A stretch of DNA of 64,000 bases from Oryzias latipes (GCF_002234675.1 NC_019859.2:3751240-3815239), one strand, 5' to 3'; counted from the stretch's first letter, positions 1-11,135 are shown. Notes: a model not told the origin generated them from the sequence alone. A program made the numbers and translations.

Positions 1-44
1 ATAAAGACCTGCAGTGTAAATGCGGCCTAAGATAGCACAGGGGT

Positions 45-105
45 TTTAAAACACCCGTTCACACTCACATTCACACCTAGGGACAATTTAGATAAACCAA
101 TGTCC
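45..105 (-). repeat. Fragment of tRNA-derived SINE body
   Basis: The phrase 'cctagggacaatttaga' recurs at about 57948-57964 inside a more complete SINE on the minus strand. Only the middle of the body is present. Bases 29-44 also resemble the end of the piggyBac-like MITE described at 2464 ('gatagcacaggggt'), so two truncated repeats abut here. The assignment rests on similarity inside the window only. Confidence 0.4.
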
Positions 106-119
106 GCTAATGCCCCATC

Positions 120-358
120 ATCCCATCAACATTGGAGCTCTTCAGTCGTACAGTTCTGAACCAGATGCCAGCTTGGATGAGGAAAACAAAAATGTAAATG
201 AATCTATTGTCTGCAAGTTGATGAGTCAGAACAGAGTAGAGAGATACTCGGAAACAGTTATGATCCTAAATAATTTTATGTCCTCCATCATTAGAAAAGT
301 GCTACAAGAACACGTTAAAACCACCAAAAACGTGATTTTCATTGGAGTTGGTCCTTAA
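120..358 (+). mobile_element. TTAA-ended DNA element (family T), copy 1, 5'-truncated
   Basis: This is the right half of a family with copies at about 4086, 6385, 8506, 17141, 24140, 45713, 60180 and 63244. It contains the short coding remnant shared by the family (here IGALQSYSSEPDASLDEEN) and the family's right end, 'ggagttggtccttaa'. An 82-codon open frame spans it, but this is a transposon relic and not a host gene. The left half is missing. Confidence 0.55.
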
Positions 359-1180
359 GAGATTTAAAAACGAAACTGGAGAAAAGTCAGTACACAACCT
401 AACCACTATAGGGGACAAAAAACCCAATATACAATTTAAAGTCTGTAACTTGCCTGGGAATATCACAAGTTTTATTTCTAAAAGTTTTCATATTAGTTGA
501 AGATGTACCCAGGTAGTTATTTTACCGCCAGTTTATTACAATGACATTTGATGCAACACATTTACACACAATTTAAAAAATATTTTCTTTCCCCAAAAAG
601 TGATTTATAGAAATTTTTGTTTATGCCAAAGCAACTGCAATTATTGAAAAACAATGCAATGACCCGCCTAAACAATTTTACACAAAAGATTGACATGTTC
701 CAAGTTTGTTCTTAAGTTTTAAAAGAAAAAAATTGTTAAATGTACCAATGTTTTGATTTGATAAATTATTTTCAACTTTGTTTAAATGCATCTGTTGGCC
801 ACTTAACTATAATCTGGTTTATTACTTTTATTCAAACCTGACTTCAGAGCTCGCTTAAAGTCTGTACCATGTTTGTGCTTGTGCTAAACAGCAACGCTGT
901 AACAGACGCTTTAACCCGATGCATCATGGGAAGTATAGTGCACCGAAGCAGAACGACTCACATCTCCCAAGTTTTATTTCAATTCCAGTTGATTTAGGGT
1001 AATTAGGAGACAAGTCAAAACAATTCGACAGACCCACTAGAATGATCATTTTTGCTTTCAACATATTCTTGCAGCATGGTTTAGTGTATATATACAGAAG
1101 AAATACTACTGTATATTGAGAACATTTAACAGTTTCTATTCTTCCACATAGAGGAATGAGACTCGTCAGATCAGGTGTGT
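359..1180. other. AT-rich intergenic DNA, nothing recognised
   Basis: No coding or repeat signal beyond A/T-rich low-complexity runs. It is the 3' flank of the minus-strand H2B gene, so any cryptic polyadenylated H2B transcript would end here. Confidence 0.5.
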
Positions 1181-1196
1181 GGCTCTGAAAAGAGCC
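1181..1196 (-). terminator. Histone mRNA 3' stem-loop
   Basis: On the minus strand the sequence reads GGCTCTTTTCAGAGCC, a perfect 6-bp stem with the TTTC-type four-base loop of metazoan replication-dependent histone mRNAs. It lies 25 bases past the H2B stop codon, within the usual distance. In this family SLBP binds the stem-loop and U7 snRNP directs cleavage without polyadenylation. I could not identify a clear purine-rich downstream element by eye. Confidence 0.95.
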
Positions 1197-1221
1197 GTTT
1201 GTGTGGATCACATCAGTCCGT

Positions 1222-1632
<411 letters not shown>

Positions 1633-1645
1633 CTACCGAGATTCC

Positions 1646-1731
1646 TTATTTATCCCCTTTGTAAGCAAAGCCAACTGTGCTGTTGCAGCGTCCTGATTGG
1701 CCACTGTGCGTCGTTGCTCGTATTTAATTGG
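1646..1731 (-). promoter_or_regulatory. H2B promoter: TATA-like box and two CCAAT boxes
   Basis: Read on the minus strand, a TATA-like GATAAATAA lies at about 1647-1654, some 50 bases before the ATG. CCAAT boxes lie at 1696-1700 and 1727-1731. This TATA plus paired CCAAT layout is typical of S-phase histone promoters. I did not find the ATTTGCAT octamer often present in H2B promoters. Confidence 0.7.
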
Positions 1732-1739
1732 CCGGTCTT

Positions 1740-2459
1740 GGTAGTTCGGTCCTGTCGAACTGCTGAATTCGTTACCTTGTGAGTTGATCAAATGCCACAA
1801 TTTAACCGAAACGTATCTTTGTTGCATTGAAGTAGCAACAATATATATCCACGTTAATCCACCAAGAGGGGTAAAAATGAGTCCCGAGACCGAAAAAGGG
1901 TAAAATAAAGGCCTCAGACCACTCTCTCCGAGGACGTGACAGAAAACAGGGGCAGAGCATTCGCTTTTTCGTTTAGGTTTTAGAGCTGGACAGCTCCCTA
2001 GCGCCCTCAAGGTCACGTGAAGTGAGGAACAAATAACATATTTTTGTATCAAAACATGCAGCGCATAATAGAAAAATACGTTACTGAAAAAAACAAATGT
2101 TTCACGTTAAGTGAGGTGTATAAAATATATTAGTGACTGGCACTTCAATTCCCTCTCAGCAGCTGATACTTTCTATTCGACTCCTGGGAAAGAACAGTCT
2201 CTTTCGACTCTATACTCTGCAAAGGAATGCCTTTGCGGCCTTTATTTTGCCATATCTTAGCAAATGTTTGCACGTTTTGTTAAGATTAATTTTTGTTGCT
2301 CAAATTAAAATAATCATTAAAATAATCAGATGATGGGGCAGATACCTTAAGTTTTTTCTCTGCTCCTCTTGATTCATAAAATATAATTTTTTTAATTGTT
2401 TTGATGTAAACAAATAAAATAAAGTAAATGCTATTTTTTTTTTTAACAAATGAACCAGT
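1740..2459. other. Intergenic, nothing recognised
   Basis: The H2B upstream flank grades into A/T-rich DNA. A divergent H2A partner, the usual neighbour of H2B, was looked for and is absent. Confidence 0.5.
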
Positions 2460-2463
2460 TTAA

Positions 2464-2658
2464 CCCTTGTGCTGTCTTAGATGACCCCACCCTTACTTTG
2501 ACGTGTTCTCCCTACCATGACAAAGGTGGAAAGATTTCATGTAATCCATGGACACCAGAGAAGATCACAAATCATTGAAGAAAAAAAGGTTCAGCGCACT
2601 GTCTAGTGGGTCTAGATGACCCAACTCCCAATGTTAAAGTGCCTAGATAGCACAAGGG
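2464..2658 (+). mobile_element. piggyBac-like MITE, copy A (195 bp)
   Basis: The element begins CCCTTGTGCTGTC and ends GATAGCACAAGGG, terminal inverted repeats of about 13 bp. It is flanked on both sides by TTAA (2460-2463 and 2659-2662). TTAA duplication and CCC/GGG ends are the piggyBac signature. Related copies lie at 16566-16774, 57635-57839 and 63378-63509. No transposase is encoded, so it is non-autonomous. Confidence 0.8.
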
Positions 2659-2662
2659 TTAA

Positions 2663-4085
2663 ATACTTATTGTCCCGCAAGAATCCGAGAGGGGAAAAAT
2701 GAAAACAAATTTAAAGTTAAAGGATCTTTTTTATTATTATTATGAAAATAAGAAAAAGTTGATGAAGTTTTGGAGGCCTTAGCCTCTCCACGCCGCAGTG
2801 GTTCTCTGTCTGTCCAACAGTCAGCCTCCCGGGGGCCACCATAGCGGACACGCTCACTCCAACCCCATGACCTTACCGAAACAAGTTTTGTAAGGTCAAC
2901 CAAATTATGACTGTGGCCAATAAGCAAATAAAAGGTGTACTTTGTACAAAAAGTGTCTGTGTTTTTTGTTTTGTTTTATAAAAAAAACGATAATGCACAA
3001 TTAAGTGACTCTGCGTAATGTAACTACCAAAAAGTTCAGTTTCAATTCAGGAAGTCGTGAAGCTTTTACACAGATGCATTAAGTCCAGTGGATGTGCTCT
3101 AATGTGGATCTTTACAGAAAAAACAAAAAACTGTTGATTTATCCTCATCCAGTAAAAGCTGAAGCATGAAACTCCTCATTAAAAACGTTTATTAAGCAGT
3201 TTATGAAAGCTATGAAGCACTGCTAAATACGCTGTCATCCAGTTTATAGGCGGTTCTGGAGCTGTGATGCAACGATGGCTCCATTGATGACAGAGCATTC
3301 AAAAGCTGCACAGAAAAGAGTCAAATCAATTTGGTAGTAAAGTCTCTGGAAGTCTGCAGAATTAAAAAGAAGAATTCTGTCCTTATTTATATTCAGTGGG
3401 TGTTTAACCCAGACTAAAATGAGCCATTTATGGACATAAAATGTCCCATTTAACCTGAGTGCTCATTAAAAGTTCATGCAGTCTCTTCACTGCCCTCCAG
3501 TCAGGACTTATAAATATTTATGACCCTCACAAAAAGTCACACTCCTCCCTGAAAGCTGACTTTGTCCTTGTTTGGCTTCTTTTTTTGGTCTTTTTTTTTT
3601 TTTAAATTCAGTCCACACGCTTCCATGTCTTTGTCTTTTTTGTTTTTTTGTTTTTTAAGTCAAAAAGGTTTTCTCATGACTTTTTTATTAAAGCTGTCCT
3701 CTAAAAATCTGAAAAAAGGTTCCCATTTCCCAATTACAACTTGTTTGGTTGATTTTGTTTGATGAAAAAAAGACAATAAATCAAATACATAAGTATAGTA
3801 AATCTATTTGAGATATTCTTTCAAAAATTGAAAGGAAAACAAATCAAAGTAAATGATGCATTCTTCTTGACATTACAATTTCTCCAAATCATAACTAGTT
3901 ATATTTGCATGTATACATACAGTACTCACATATGGAATCCGTATTTTAAATCAATTAAATATCATAATTGTCAAATATGGTATGATTAATAGCTTGAAAC
4001 GGAGTAGGAAAAAGTAAATTTGCATAATCCCACCCATAATTTGATTTTTTTTACTTGTTGCCACAATCTGGTTCTTGAAGTTGAA
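2663..4085. other. Intergenic AT-rich DNA
   Basis: No gene seen. A CCAAT box followed by an AT-rich TATA-like run (about 2910-2930, plus strand) has promoter-like spacing, but no ORF or conserved exon follows. Poly-T/poly-A runs occur at about 3580-3650. Confidence 0.4.
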
Positions 4086-4364
4086 TTTAACCATTCTGAT
4101 GAAAATGGCGTTTTTGGTGTTTTTAAAGTGTTCTTCTGATGATGGAGGACATATGTAAATACAATTTAACAGTTTAACATTGCATTTTGAAAGTATTTCT
4201 TAATTAAAATTGGTGCAACATTTGAAAAAGGTTGTAGTTGTTATGTAGAAAATAAAATGGGTGGGCCACAAGCTTCCTGCTGCTTGCAAACAAACAGATC
4301 CACGTCTTTGTTTTCTTTGTTTTCCTCGTTTGAGCTGGCAACCGGATTCGGGGCAGGATAGCTA

Positions 4365-4969
4365 CACTGAAAAAAATGACTTGTTCAATGAACAGAAAAA
4401 TCATGGAAAATATTTCCAGGAAATGTATTTTGTGTCTTTTAACACAGTTGCCTCGTGTTAAAAGACACAGTTTAATCTATTTTTGGTCAAACAACTTGAC
4501 TAAAGTGTGTTCAACTCAATGTCTTAACTTCATGTAAACCAAATTCTAAAATGTTTGTTTAAACTTCTGTTACATTAGTTTTTGTGACAAGAAAATGTAA
4601 AGTCAATTCTACTTTGATTCTCATTTTCACTCTTTGATTTTACTTAACTCACATATGACAAAGTTTAAATGACTAGTAGAGTAAAACAGTCAGACAACAA
4701 AACACAACACCCCAACAGGCAAAAGGGAATGGTATCCCACAATTCCTTGCACTGCCAGATCTTTCGAGATGTCGACACGTGTTGTTTGAACTTATTACAG
4801 TGAAGTTGACTCAATATATAAAAATTGAGTAAAAAACACTTTGTAAGGTTTTAAGTCATATTTACTAAACAGAGTTATGTACATCTTAGAAACTTGTTTT
4901 CTTTGAGTAAGAGCCACATATTATGGTTGGGGAACTTGTTCACACAGCCTGTTTCATTTTTTTACAGTG
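4365..4969. mobile_element. CACTG-ended non-autonomous DNA element nested in family T
   Basis: The ends CACTGAAAAAAATGA and TCATTTTTTTACAGTG are near-perfect inverted repeats, flanked by TA on both sides (4363-4364 and 4970-4971). The flanking family T sequence is continuous once the insert is removed, so this is a real insertion. It has no transposase ORF. A TA duplication suggests a Tc1/mariner-like mechanism, though the ends do not identify a named family. Confidence 0.65.
4432..4468. repeat. Perfect 14-bp hairpin inside the CACTG element
   Basis: The arms GTGTCTTTTAACAC (4432-4445) and GTGTTAAAAGACAC (4455-4468) are exact reverse complements around a 9-base loop. It lies asymmetrically in the element, so it is not one of the terminal repeats. 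Confidence 0.8.
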
Positions 4970-5160
4970 TACAATATTGCTCGCCATTGTTGTTGCACTG
5001 ATAATGTCAGGTTTGGGGTGTGAGGGGCTGTTAAGTGGGGGATGATATAAAACTCAATTGAGGGTGATGGAAAATGTGGGCTGGGTTGTCTGCACCAACA
5101 ACTCAGAGACGGATTTGCAGTGGAACTCCGCCTGCTCTGTAGAAACGGTCCTAAAAAACC

Positions 5161-5639
5161 TGCAGGGGTCACTGTGGCTCCAGGCAGCATCCGCATGAGT
5201 GCTCTGAGCTGACATCACAGTGAAAGCACTCAGTAAAGTCAGTGTTTGCTCTGAGAAGAAGGAGTGCGCTCAAAGCTCGGTCAACAAAAACAGACTCTTC
5301 TCTCTTTGGCGTGTTTACATGAGGTGAACATTGCGGCTCTCGTGCACAGCTCCAGCCTGTTTACATCCATCGGAGGAGCCCAGTCATTTTTCATTCCCAA
5401 CATAAGCCACCTTTTCCTCCTGTGAGAATGACCAACACTGTGCAGCACATGTAAACTGGAAAAAATACATTCGGCTAACAGGCTTCAACATTTAGCTAAA
5501 ACGTTGTTGTTTTTTTAATTGACCTTATTTAAACTTTCTCGCCTCACATGCGAAGAAACCGTTTTTATATGGATGTCAGTGACTTTGTATGAATGTTTCA
5601 GGGAGTTTTTACTAAATTCTGTGTACATTTATGTTAAAT
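5161..5639. other. Intergenic, nothing recognised
   Basis: Moderately GC-rich up to about 5400, then AT-rich. The short open frames here have no recognisable domain. Confidence 0.4.
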
Positions 5640-5905
5640 TTGAGTTTATAAACTTAGTTTGGGTCCAACTTTGTCCTTGTCCTTTGCACGCTCCCGTGCT
5701 TGCGTGAGTTTTCTGCAGGCGCTCCAGCTTCCTCCCAGACTTCAAAAACAAGCTTCAGAAGTGGTTTGGTGACTCTATGTTGCCTCGAAGGATGGAATCT
5801 GTTTGTGTGGCCCATAATGCATCTTGCTTTCGCCCCGAAGAGGCAGAGATAGGCTCCAACAACCGGTGTGACCCTGCAGAGGACTGAGCAGGAACAGAAG
5901 ATGGA
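5640..5905 (+). repeat. Degraded tRNA-derived SINE body
   Basis: The order 'ttttctgcaggcgctccagc', 'cttcctcccagac', 'gtggtttggtgactctatgt' and 'gataggctccaacaaccg' parallels the SINE at 28605-28918 (tttctgcagacactctggc, gataggctccagcagcc). The tRNA-like head is missing or unrecognisable. Confidence 0.5.
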
Positions 5906-6384
5906 TGTAATGCTGTTGAGACAGTGGAGATTCTGGCAGTTAAAGATGAACCACGGCTAAAATATTTTTTTCTACTTTATTGTTTTTCTGAGTTCTTCAA
6001 AAGATATAGAATGAGAAGAGAATTCCAAGGAATTGACAAACAACCCTGTTTATGGATTTCCCTCATGAGAAACTTACTTTGTTGGTTTTTTTATTGTACG
6101 GTAATCCTATTCACAGCCTGGTTCGTCTCTCCATGTACATTCATGCTTTAGAACCGTATTGTGACAAAACTGTTATAGAAGCAGTTCATGGAGCAGCGTT
6201 TAAGACCCGGGTTCTCAGAGAAGATCAAATGTTTTGGTTCTGCAGCAGCTCAGTCTGTGTCAAATTTCCCTTAAAAGAATCTTCATTTAAATTAAAACAT
6301 AGAAAATGTAAACAAAAAAAAGTTTTTAAAAAAAACTTAATTTGACATAAATGCCCAAAAAAATTGGCAGACATTGGCAAATAA
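5906..6384. other. Intergenic, nothing recognised
   Basis: Two overlapping short open frames cover this stretch, but neither shows a domain or codon bias. I treat them as chance. Confidence 0.4.
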
Positions 6385-6915
6385 ATTTTAATTTTGTTTT
6401 TGCATTTCTGAGTGTTTCTTCTTCATTAAAACCTTTGTGAATCAGGAGCAGATGAAAAAATGCACTAACCTCCTGCTCCGCTCCGTTCTGATGCATCCAC
6501 CTGCAGACAAACAGATCATGAACGTTTTTGTTTTCCTCGTCTGAGCTGCAATCTGGATCTAAACTGAATGGCTGGATAGCTCAGACATTGCTAGCCATTC
6601 TTGTTGCACCGCTAATACGATAAGATAAGGATACTTTTTTGATCCCAGCTTGGGAAATTGGGTCCGCCGCATACAGGTTCACGACAAACAAACAAACAAC
6701 AGGTGACAATCAGAAAAAAAACAATCGGTTTGCATAATAGCTCTAGAAAAACAGACATCATAATGTTAGGTTGGTGATGTGAGGAGCTGTAGGTTAGTGG
6801 GAAAGAGTGTTAACAAAGGATAACAGGAAGTAGAGTGGCCTTACTCCACGCCAGTGGTCCCGCCCACATCTCAGAAGCAAAGTTTTAATAAACTACTGCC
6901 ACAGCAGAAAGTATA
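6385..6915 (-). mobile_element. Family T element, copy 3, with nested LINE-tail fragment
   Basis: Minus-strand copy recognised from 'gcatttctgagtgtttctt', 'gaatcaggagcagatgaaaa', the shared 'cctcgtctgagctgcaa' segment and 'atgttaggttggtgatgtga'. A foreign stretch of about 150 bases (about 6616-6765) interrupts it between 'gcaccgctaat' and 'aatgttaggtt'. Both outer boundaries are approximate. Confidence 0.55.
6616..6765 (+). repeat. LINE/SINE 3'-tail-like fragment inserted in family T
   Basis: The text 'gataaggatacttttttgat' followed by 'cccagcttgggaaattgggt' resembles a widespread fish retroposon tail containing 'gatcccacaatggggaaatt'. It breaks the continuity of the surrounding family T copy. 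The family name is uncertain. Confidence 0.45.
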
Positions 6916-7637
6916 TCCTAAAAACAACACTTTTTAAGATTTTTAGTTTGGCCTAAAACAACATAATCATAGTCAAAAGACAAACTGGAACACTTGGTAT
7001 TAAATATATAAATAATGTCTCATTTTTTTCCACAATGAACTATTTATAATACATCTACATCAAGTTAAAATATGTGGATCAAATTAGAGACAGTGGGTAA
7101 ATACAGTGCTTTTTTTCGGAACCATATTTTTGCATTTGAAACTAACATTGTTGTGATCAAAACTAACCAAATCACCCCACATATCCTAATTGGTACATTT
7201 ATATGTCATAAAAATATTATGTTGTCATTTTTTGTGGATTTCATTAATTTGAAATTCAAGGGGAAAAAATCAGTTAATTCTTTAATGTTGTGCCTCTCAG
7301 TGGGTTAAAAGAAATATCAATCGGGGGAGTTTAGACTAGATTTGTCTCATTGTTTAACCACATGTGAACTCACAGACTATTGAACTTTACATATCAGTGT
7401 GTTGATTTTTGATAAACCATAAATGACATTTAGGGAGAAGAAAACCCAAAATGCCGAATTCAATTCCTGTGTCATGACTAATCTGCTCATTTAAAAGACT
7501 AAAAGATTTTTGTCAGTTTATCCATCATCATAATCTTTGTCTTCCTAAATTGCTGTTCATGCTGAAAACTGCAAGATTTCCTGTGAGGTCAGACATTTCT
7601 CCGGTGTTTTGGGCTTTAGCGTGCATTCAGCTGACAT
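6916..7637. other. Intergenic AT-rich DNA
   Basis: No gene or repeat recognised. It ends where GC content rises into the exon-like stretch at 7638-7772. Confidence 0.4.
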
Positions 7638-7772
7638 CTATTCATCTGTGTTCAAAAGGTTTCCTTTGATGGCGCTTCGAGGCTCCCCGCCCACGATGAT
7701 CTCAGCTCGCAAACCGCGCTGAGCCGACTGGATCTGCACATCTTTGAGCGTCAGCGTTTGCCGTGCGGGCGT
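7638..7772 (-). CDS. Possible terminal coding exon, unidentified
   Basis: On the minus strand an open frame without ATG runs from a CAG acceptor-like site (7773-7775) to a TAG stop (7638-7640). It encodes about 44 residues that include LTLKDVQIQSAQRGLRAEII and, next to it, VGGEPRSAIKGNLLNTDE. The mix of residues is protein-like, and the stretch is GC-rich against AT-rich flanks. I do not recognise the protein. No upstream partner exon was found on the minus strand to the right, and the pyrimidine tract before the acceptor is weak. It could be the last exon of an unseen gene, a processed fragment, or chance. Confidence 0.25.
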   Translation of the reverse strand, partial: TPARQTLTLKDVQIQSAQRGLRAEIIVGGEPRSAIKGNLLNTDE

Positions 7773-8505
7773 CTGAGTTCAGAGGGAGTCTCTGCAGCGG
7801 TGAGTCACTGCTGCTTCAGCCACATTTTCACTGTTGGCAAACAAACAGCAGAACCTGCTCGGGCTGATGTCGCAACACCCGTGTTTCCTCTGAAAGAGTG
7901 GTGTCTGCAGCTTTTTTCCCTGCGAAAGCGCAAATAACGCCGGCTTGAACGGCAAGAAATGTTCTGAGCTTTCAATCGTCACCTGCCATGATGATGCACT
8001 TCTACTAAAACACAAACACCCTGACGTCAAAGCAGCAGTTACTAGAAAAAGTGCAGGAATGTTGTTTAATGATAAAAAGTGCAAAAGGAAAGTAAAAGTA
8101 AGAAAAAGAAACTGTCATTATGAAGGTGGGGTGCATTTTGAGCAAAACCCCAAACTCTACTTGTTACCTTCTCAAGGTTTCCATTAACACTAAATTAACA
8201 CACTGATACTGAATCTGAATAAGGCTACATTAATTATAATATTATGATGTTGCATAACATTAACTAATCATGTGTTATGTTTTTTTTTCTTCAGTAAACA
8301 GAATCTTCTCGTACCAATTGAATGTTTTCACTACATCCCAACACCAGAGTCTTGTTTGTTCACATTTTGAAATCTTTGCCTCATTTACCTCATGCTGTCC
8401 TCATTACAAACACCGTCATTACAAAAGCTGAATGAGTCAAAAGGAAACTAAGGATAAAAGCTGCGGAAAACATCTAGCAACTTTATTTTGTCACAAATTT
8501 TCCCC
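7773..8505. other. Intergenic with a perfect CRE palindrome
   Basis: TGACGTCA occurs at 8022-8029, an exact cAMP response element, but no start site or gene is visible nearby, so its relevance is unknown. Otherwise nothing is recognised. Confidence 0.35.
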
Positions 8506-9600
8506 TTCAAAGTCCCACTCCCATCATCTTTTGATCTTTTTTTCGAAAGTTTTTTCAGAGGTCTTTTAATTATAATTATGCCGTTTTTAGCTAAAAAAAA
8601 AAAAAAAAAAAAAAAAAAGCTGTCATTTTCTAGGCCATAGTTTCTGCAGAGCAGCAGGAGTTCAATAGAAATTCGCCTCTGAGTTGTGGATGGGGATCCA
8701 TTGGCATGGAGCCGAGAGCTCTCTGTTTACATGTATCCTGCAAGCTTACAGCTCCTCACAACCCCAACCTAACATTAGCAGTGCAACAAAAATGGTGAGC
8801 AATATCAGCGTAATCCAGCCGTGCAGTTTTGATCCAGATTCCAGCTCAGACGAGGAAAACAAAGACGTTCATGGATCTGTTTGTCTAAAGGATGATGCAT
8901 AGGAATGGAGCGGAGCAGGGAGCTTGTGGCCTCTATTATTTTCGTTACAAATAGGATCTTTTTCAAATGACACTTTTTCGTTTGCTTCTGCATATTTTTG
9001 AAGGCACAATTTTAATCGGCTTCCATCTGGTCCTGTTTCACAACAATTTGAATAAAGAAATACTCAGAAATGAAAATTTAAGCTTAATTTTCTTCATCTA
9101 TGTCAGGGGTGTCAAACTTATTTTCATAGAGGGCCACATCAACATAGTGGCTGTCCTCATAGGGCCAGATATAACTTATACATGTAACCAAATGTAATGA
9201 AAAATGAATGTAACTATTCCTCCCGTTACATAACTAATTATTTACTCATTATAACTTTTTAAAGTGACAATTACAGTTGCATAGAAAACATATGTTTACT
9301 TGTTACTCCAGCATAAATCCTTTTAAATTTGATTCTGTGAGGTTAGGTTAGATGGACAGTGTTTAAGTCCTAATGTATAGTTGCCCAATCAGATATTTCA
9401 AGTCAGATTCCCCCTAGATATGATTAAATACACACCAATTTTTATTTTTTATTTTAAGAAAAATTAAAAACTTGTATGCTTTCGCGGGCCACATAAAATG
9501 ACATGGAGGGCCACATTTGGCCCGCGGGCCTTGAGTTTGACACATGTGGATCTATGCCCTCGATTATAAGAAAAATGCAAAACTGAAATTGAAAAACTTT
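8506..9600 (+). mobile_element. Family T element, copy 4, split by a hAT MITE
   Basis: It starts 'ttcaaagtcccactcccatc' and includes an A26 run at 8593-8618. It holds the clearest version of the family's coding remnant at about 8800-8900 (ISVIQPCSFDPDSSSDEEN, then DVHGSVCL). It continues to 9103, is interrupted by 9104-9549, and resumes with 'cagaaaaatgcc'-like sequence ('ataagaaaaatgcaaaact'). The coding remnant is short and has no domain intact enough to be functional. The right end is degraded. Confidence 0.6.
9104..9549. mobile_element. hAT-like MITE with 8-bp target duplication
   Basis: It begins CAGGGGTGTCAAACTTATTT and ends GGCCTTGAGTTTGACACATG plus TGG, imperfect inverted repeats of about 16 bp. 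The inner 'gggccacat' and 'ggcccgcgggcc' blocks are typical of a very common fish hAT MITE. The flanks are atctatgt (9096-9103) and atctatgc (9550-9557), an 8-bp duplication with one mismatch, as hAT elements produce. The host sequence is family T copy 4, so this insertion is younger than that copy. Confidence 0.8.
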
Positions 9601-9930
9601 TTTCGAATTAAGTGCATTTCTTGGTGGGAACTGGCTGCTTTGGTCGCTGCCCTGCACAGCGGCGCCACAAGAGGTGAAAAGTTCATCAAAGGTGGATCGG
9701 GTCATGTGGAATTGTTGGCTCCTCTGTAAAATCACCAACCACCATTTCCCAGAATTGCTTCATCTGTAGCCGCTCCCACGTGAAAGAAGCTCGCCGCTCC
9801 ATGACCTGAATAAGACGCCGATGTCTCCTTTGATTGACGATGAAGAGCGCTACTGCCGTGGCAGAAATTTGAATGTATCTGCTTTGAATCAAAGAATTGT
9901 TCACATCCGTTGCCATTGTTTTTAATTGAC
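9601..9930 (-). pseudogene. Possible transposon-derived ORF remnant
   Basis: A 76-codon minus-strand frame (9686-9916) begins MATDVNNSLIQSRYIQISAT and includes ALFIVNQRRHRRLIQVMERR. The hydrophobic-then-arginine-rich start vaguely recalls N-termini of fish Harbinger-like nucleases. That likeness is too weak to name it. The stretch is GC-richer than its surroundings and could instead be chance. Confidence 0.2.
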
Positions 9931-10805
9931 TGATCGCGTGTGTTGGTTTGTGTTTATTCGCATAATTATGATTTCATGGAAACAGTGTAATTGCAAAATT
10001 GTGTTGTTTCGACTTTTCTAGAATTTTGATCAAGTTTTGTGCACAGTATGTGTAACGGAAACGCAGCTAGTGTTGTTCTTTTGTTGTCTATTTATGTGTT
10101 CATTTTTTTAACCTTAGTATCTTTCTTATGAATAATAATTACTTTTATTCTTTTTTTTTTAATTTATTTTCAATCACCAATGTTTTTAATTAATTACTAT
10201 TTGTCCACACAACCCACATGATAGTTTTATGTGTTGTTTTTGCACTGATGATGGCTTTTAATATCAAGGCAATTTATTTTATTCCTTTACTTTCCTGCAC
10301 CACGGATCATTTTTGGGGTCAAGTTGATCTAATTTCCTCTTTGATTTCTAACAAAGCCCTCATGATTGCAAACACCTCGGAAAAGCTTCATTCATCAGCT
10401 TTTATTGATGTCTTCAAGGAGATCTTCCAAACCCCAGAAGTTTCTACCGTTCAGGCTCTGAAAGCCCTAGTTTCTGACGTCTTCAAGATCTCTCTAACCT
10501 TCCCACCTGATCTTTGCTGACTCGTCAGCCGGCATTCTTCTGAAAGCGCTGGCCCCGCTTGCGTCAAAGTGTGGTCATTGTGAAACCGGCTCTTCAAAGG
10601 AATGAAGCAGAGCAGCAGCTTTACTGCAGGGATGTTTGGTTATGTGTCAGATGGTGATGGGCCGTCTGCGTGCGAGGGGTTCCTGGGTCTGAGCGTGCTC
10701 CGGCGTTCAGTTTCAAATGAGCAATGACTCTTCATGAAGAGGTTGAAGCCCCTCTAGGTTTCAGTGTGTAGGAGCCTCAGTGTCTCAGAAAAATTGTGCA
10801 TTTTG
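9931..10805. other. Intergenic, nothing recognised
   Basis: AT-rich up to about 10370, then GC-richer (10400-10760). A 100-codon plus-strand frame (10218-10520) has no recognisable domain. Confidence 0.4.
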
Positions 10806-11135
10806 GTGGTACAAGCAACAAATTTGGCATGGATGTACCGTAGGATCCCCTCTTTCAGAAAAGCAACAAGAAAAATCCAAATTGGCGGCCAGTTGTAAAG
10901 ATGGCGGCCAAACACTCAAATTATTATGAAAATATTTAAATGTCTGCTTGTCCCAGTATCAACAGTATATGGGCTGTTCATGCACAAAATGTTAAACTTG
11001 AGGGGAATCTACAGAATACTATTAAATGTCTATTATATAAACATTTTATAAACTAAGATTTTCTCATGGCTAACGTTCTTTTCTGAAAGAAGGGATCCTA
11101 GGGTAGATCCATGTCAAATTTGGTGCTTGTACCAC
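10806..11135. mobile_element. Foldback-type element with about 57-bp inverted arms
   Basis: The left arm starts GTGGTACAAGCAACAAATTT (10806) and runs through 'ggatcccctctttcagaaaa'. The right arm ends with the imperfect reverse complement, closing 'tttggtgcttgtaccac' (to 11135). The arms are about 57 bp of a 330-bp element. There is no ORF. I did not find an unambiguous target duplication, so the superfamily is open. Confidence 0.7.

Larger units (their letters stand above)
4086..5160 (-). mobile_element. Family T element, copy 2, interrupted by a nested element
   Basis: The minus-strand copy runs from a degraded TTAA end near 4086 through the shared segment (here 'cctcgtttgagctgg', about 4324-4338). 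It resumes at 4972 with 'attgctcgccatt' and runs on to about 5160. A 605-bp element at 4365-4969 separates the two halves. The left boundary is clear from similarity to copies 6 and 9; the right one is approximate. Confidence 0.6.

Noticed and set aside
8593..8618. A26 run as a possible retroposon tail
   Set aside because: It sits inside family T copy 4 at a position where other copies also have T/A-rich sequence; no retroposon precedes it.
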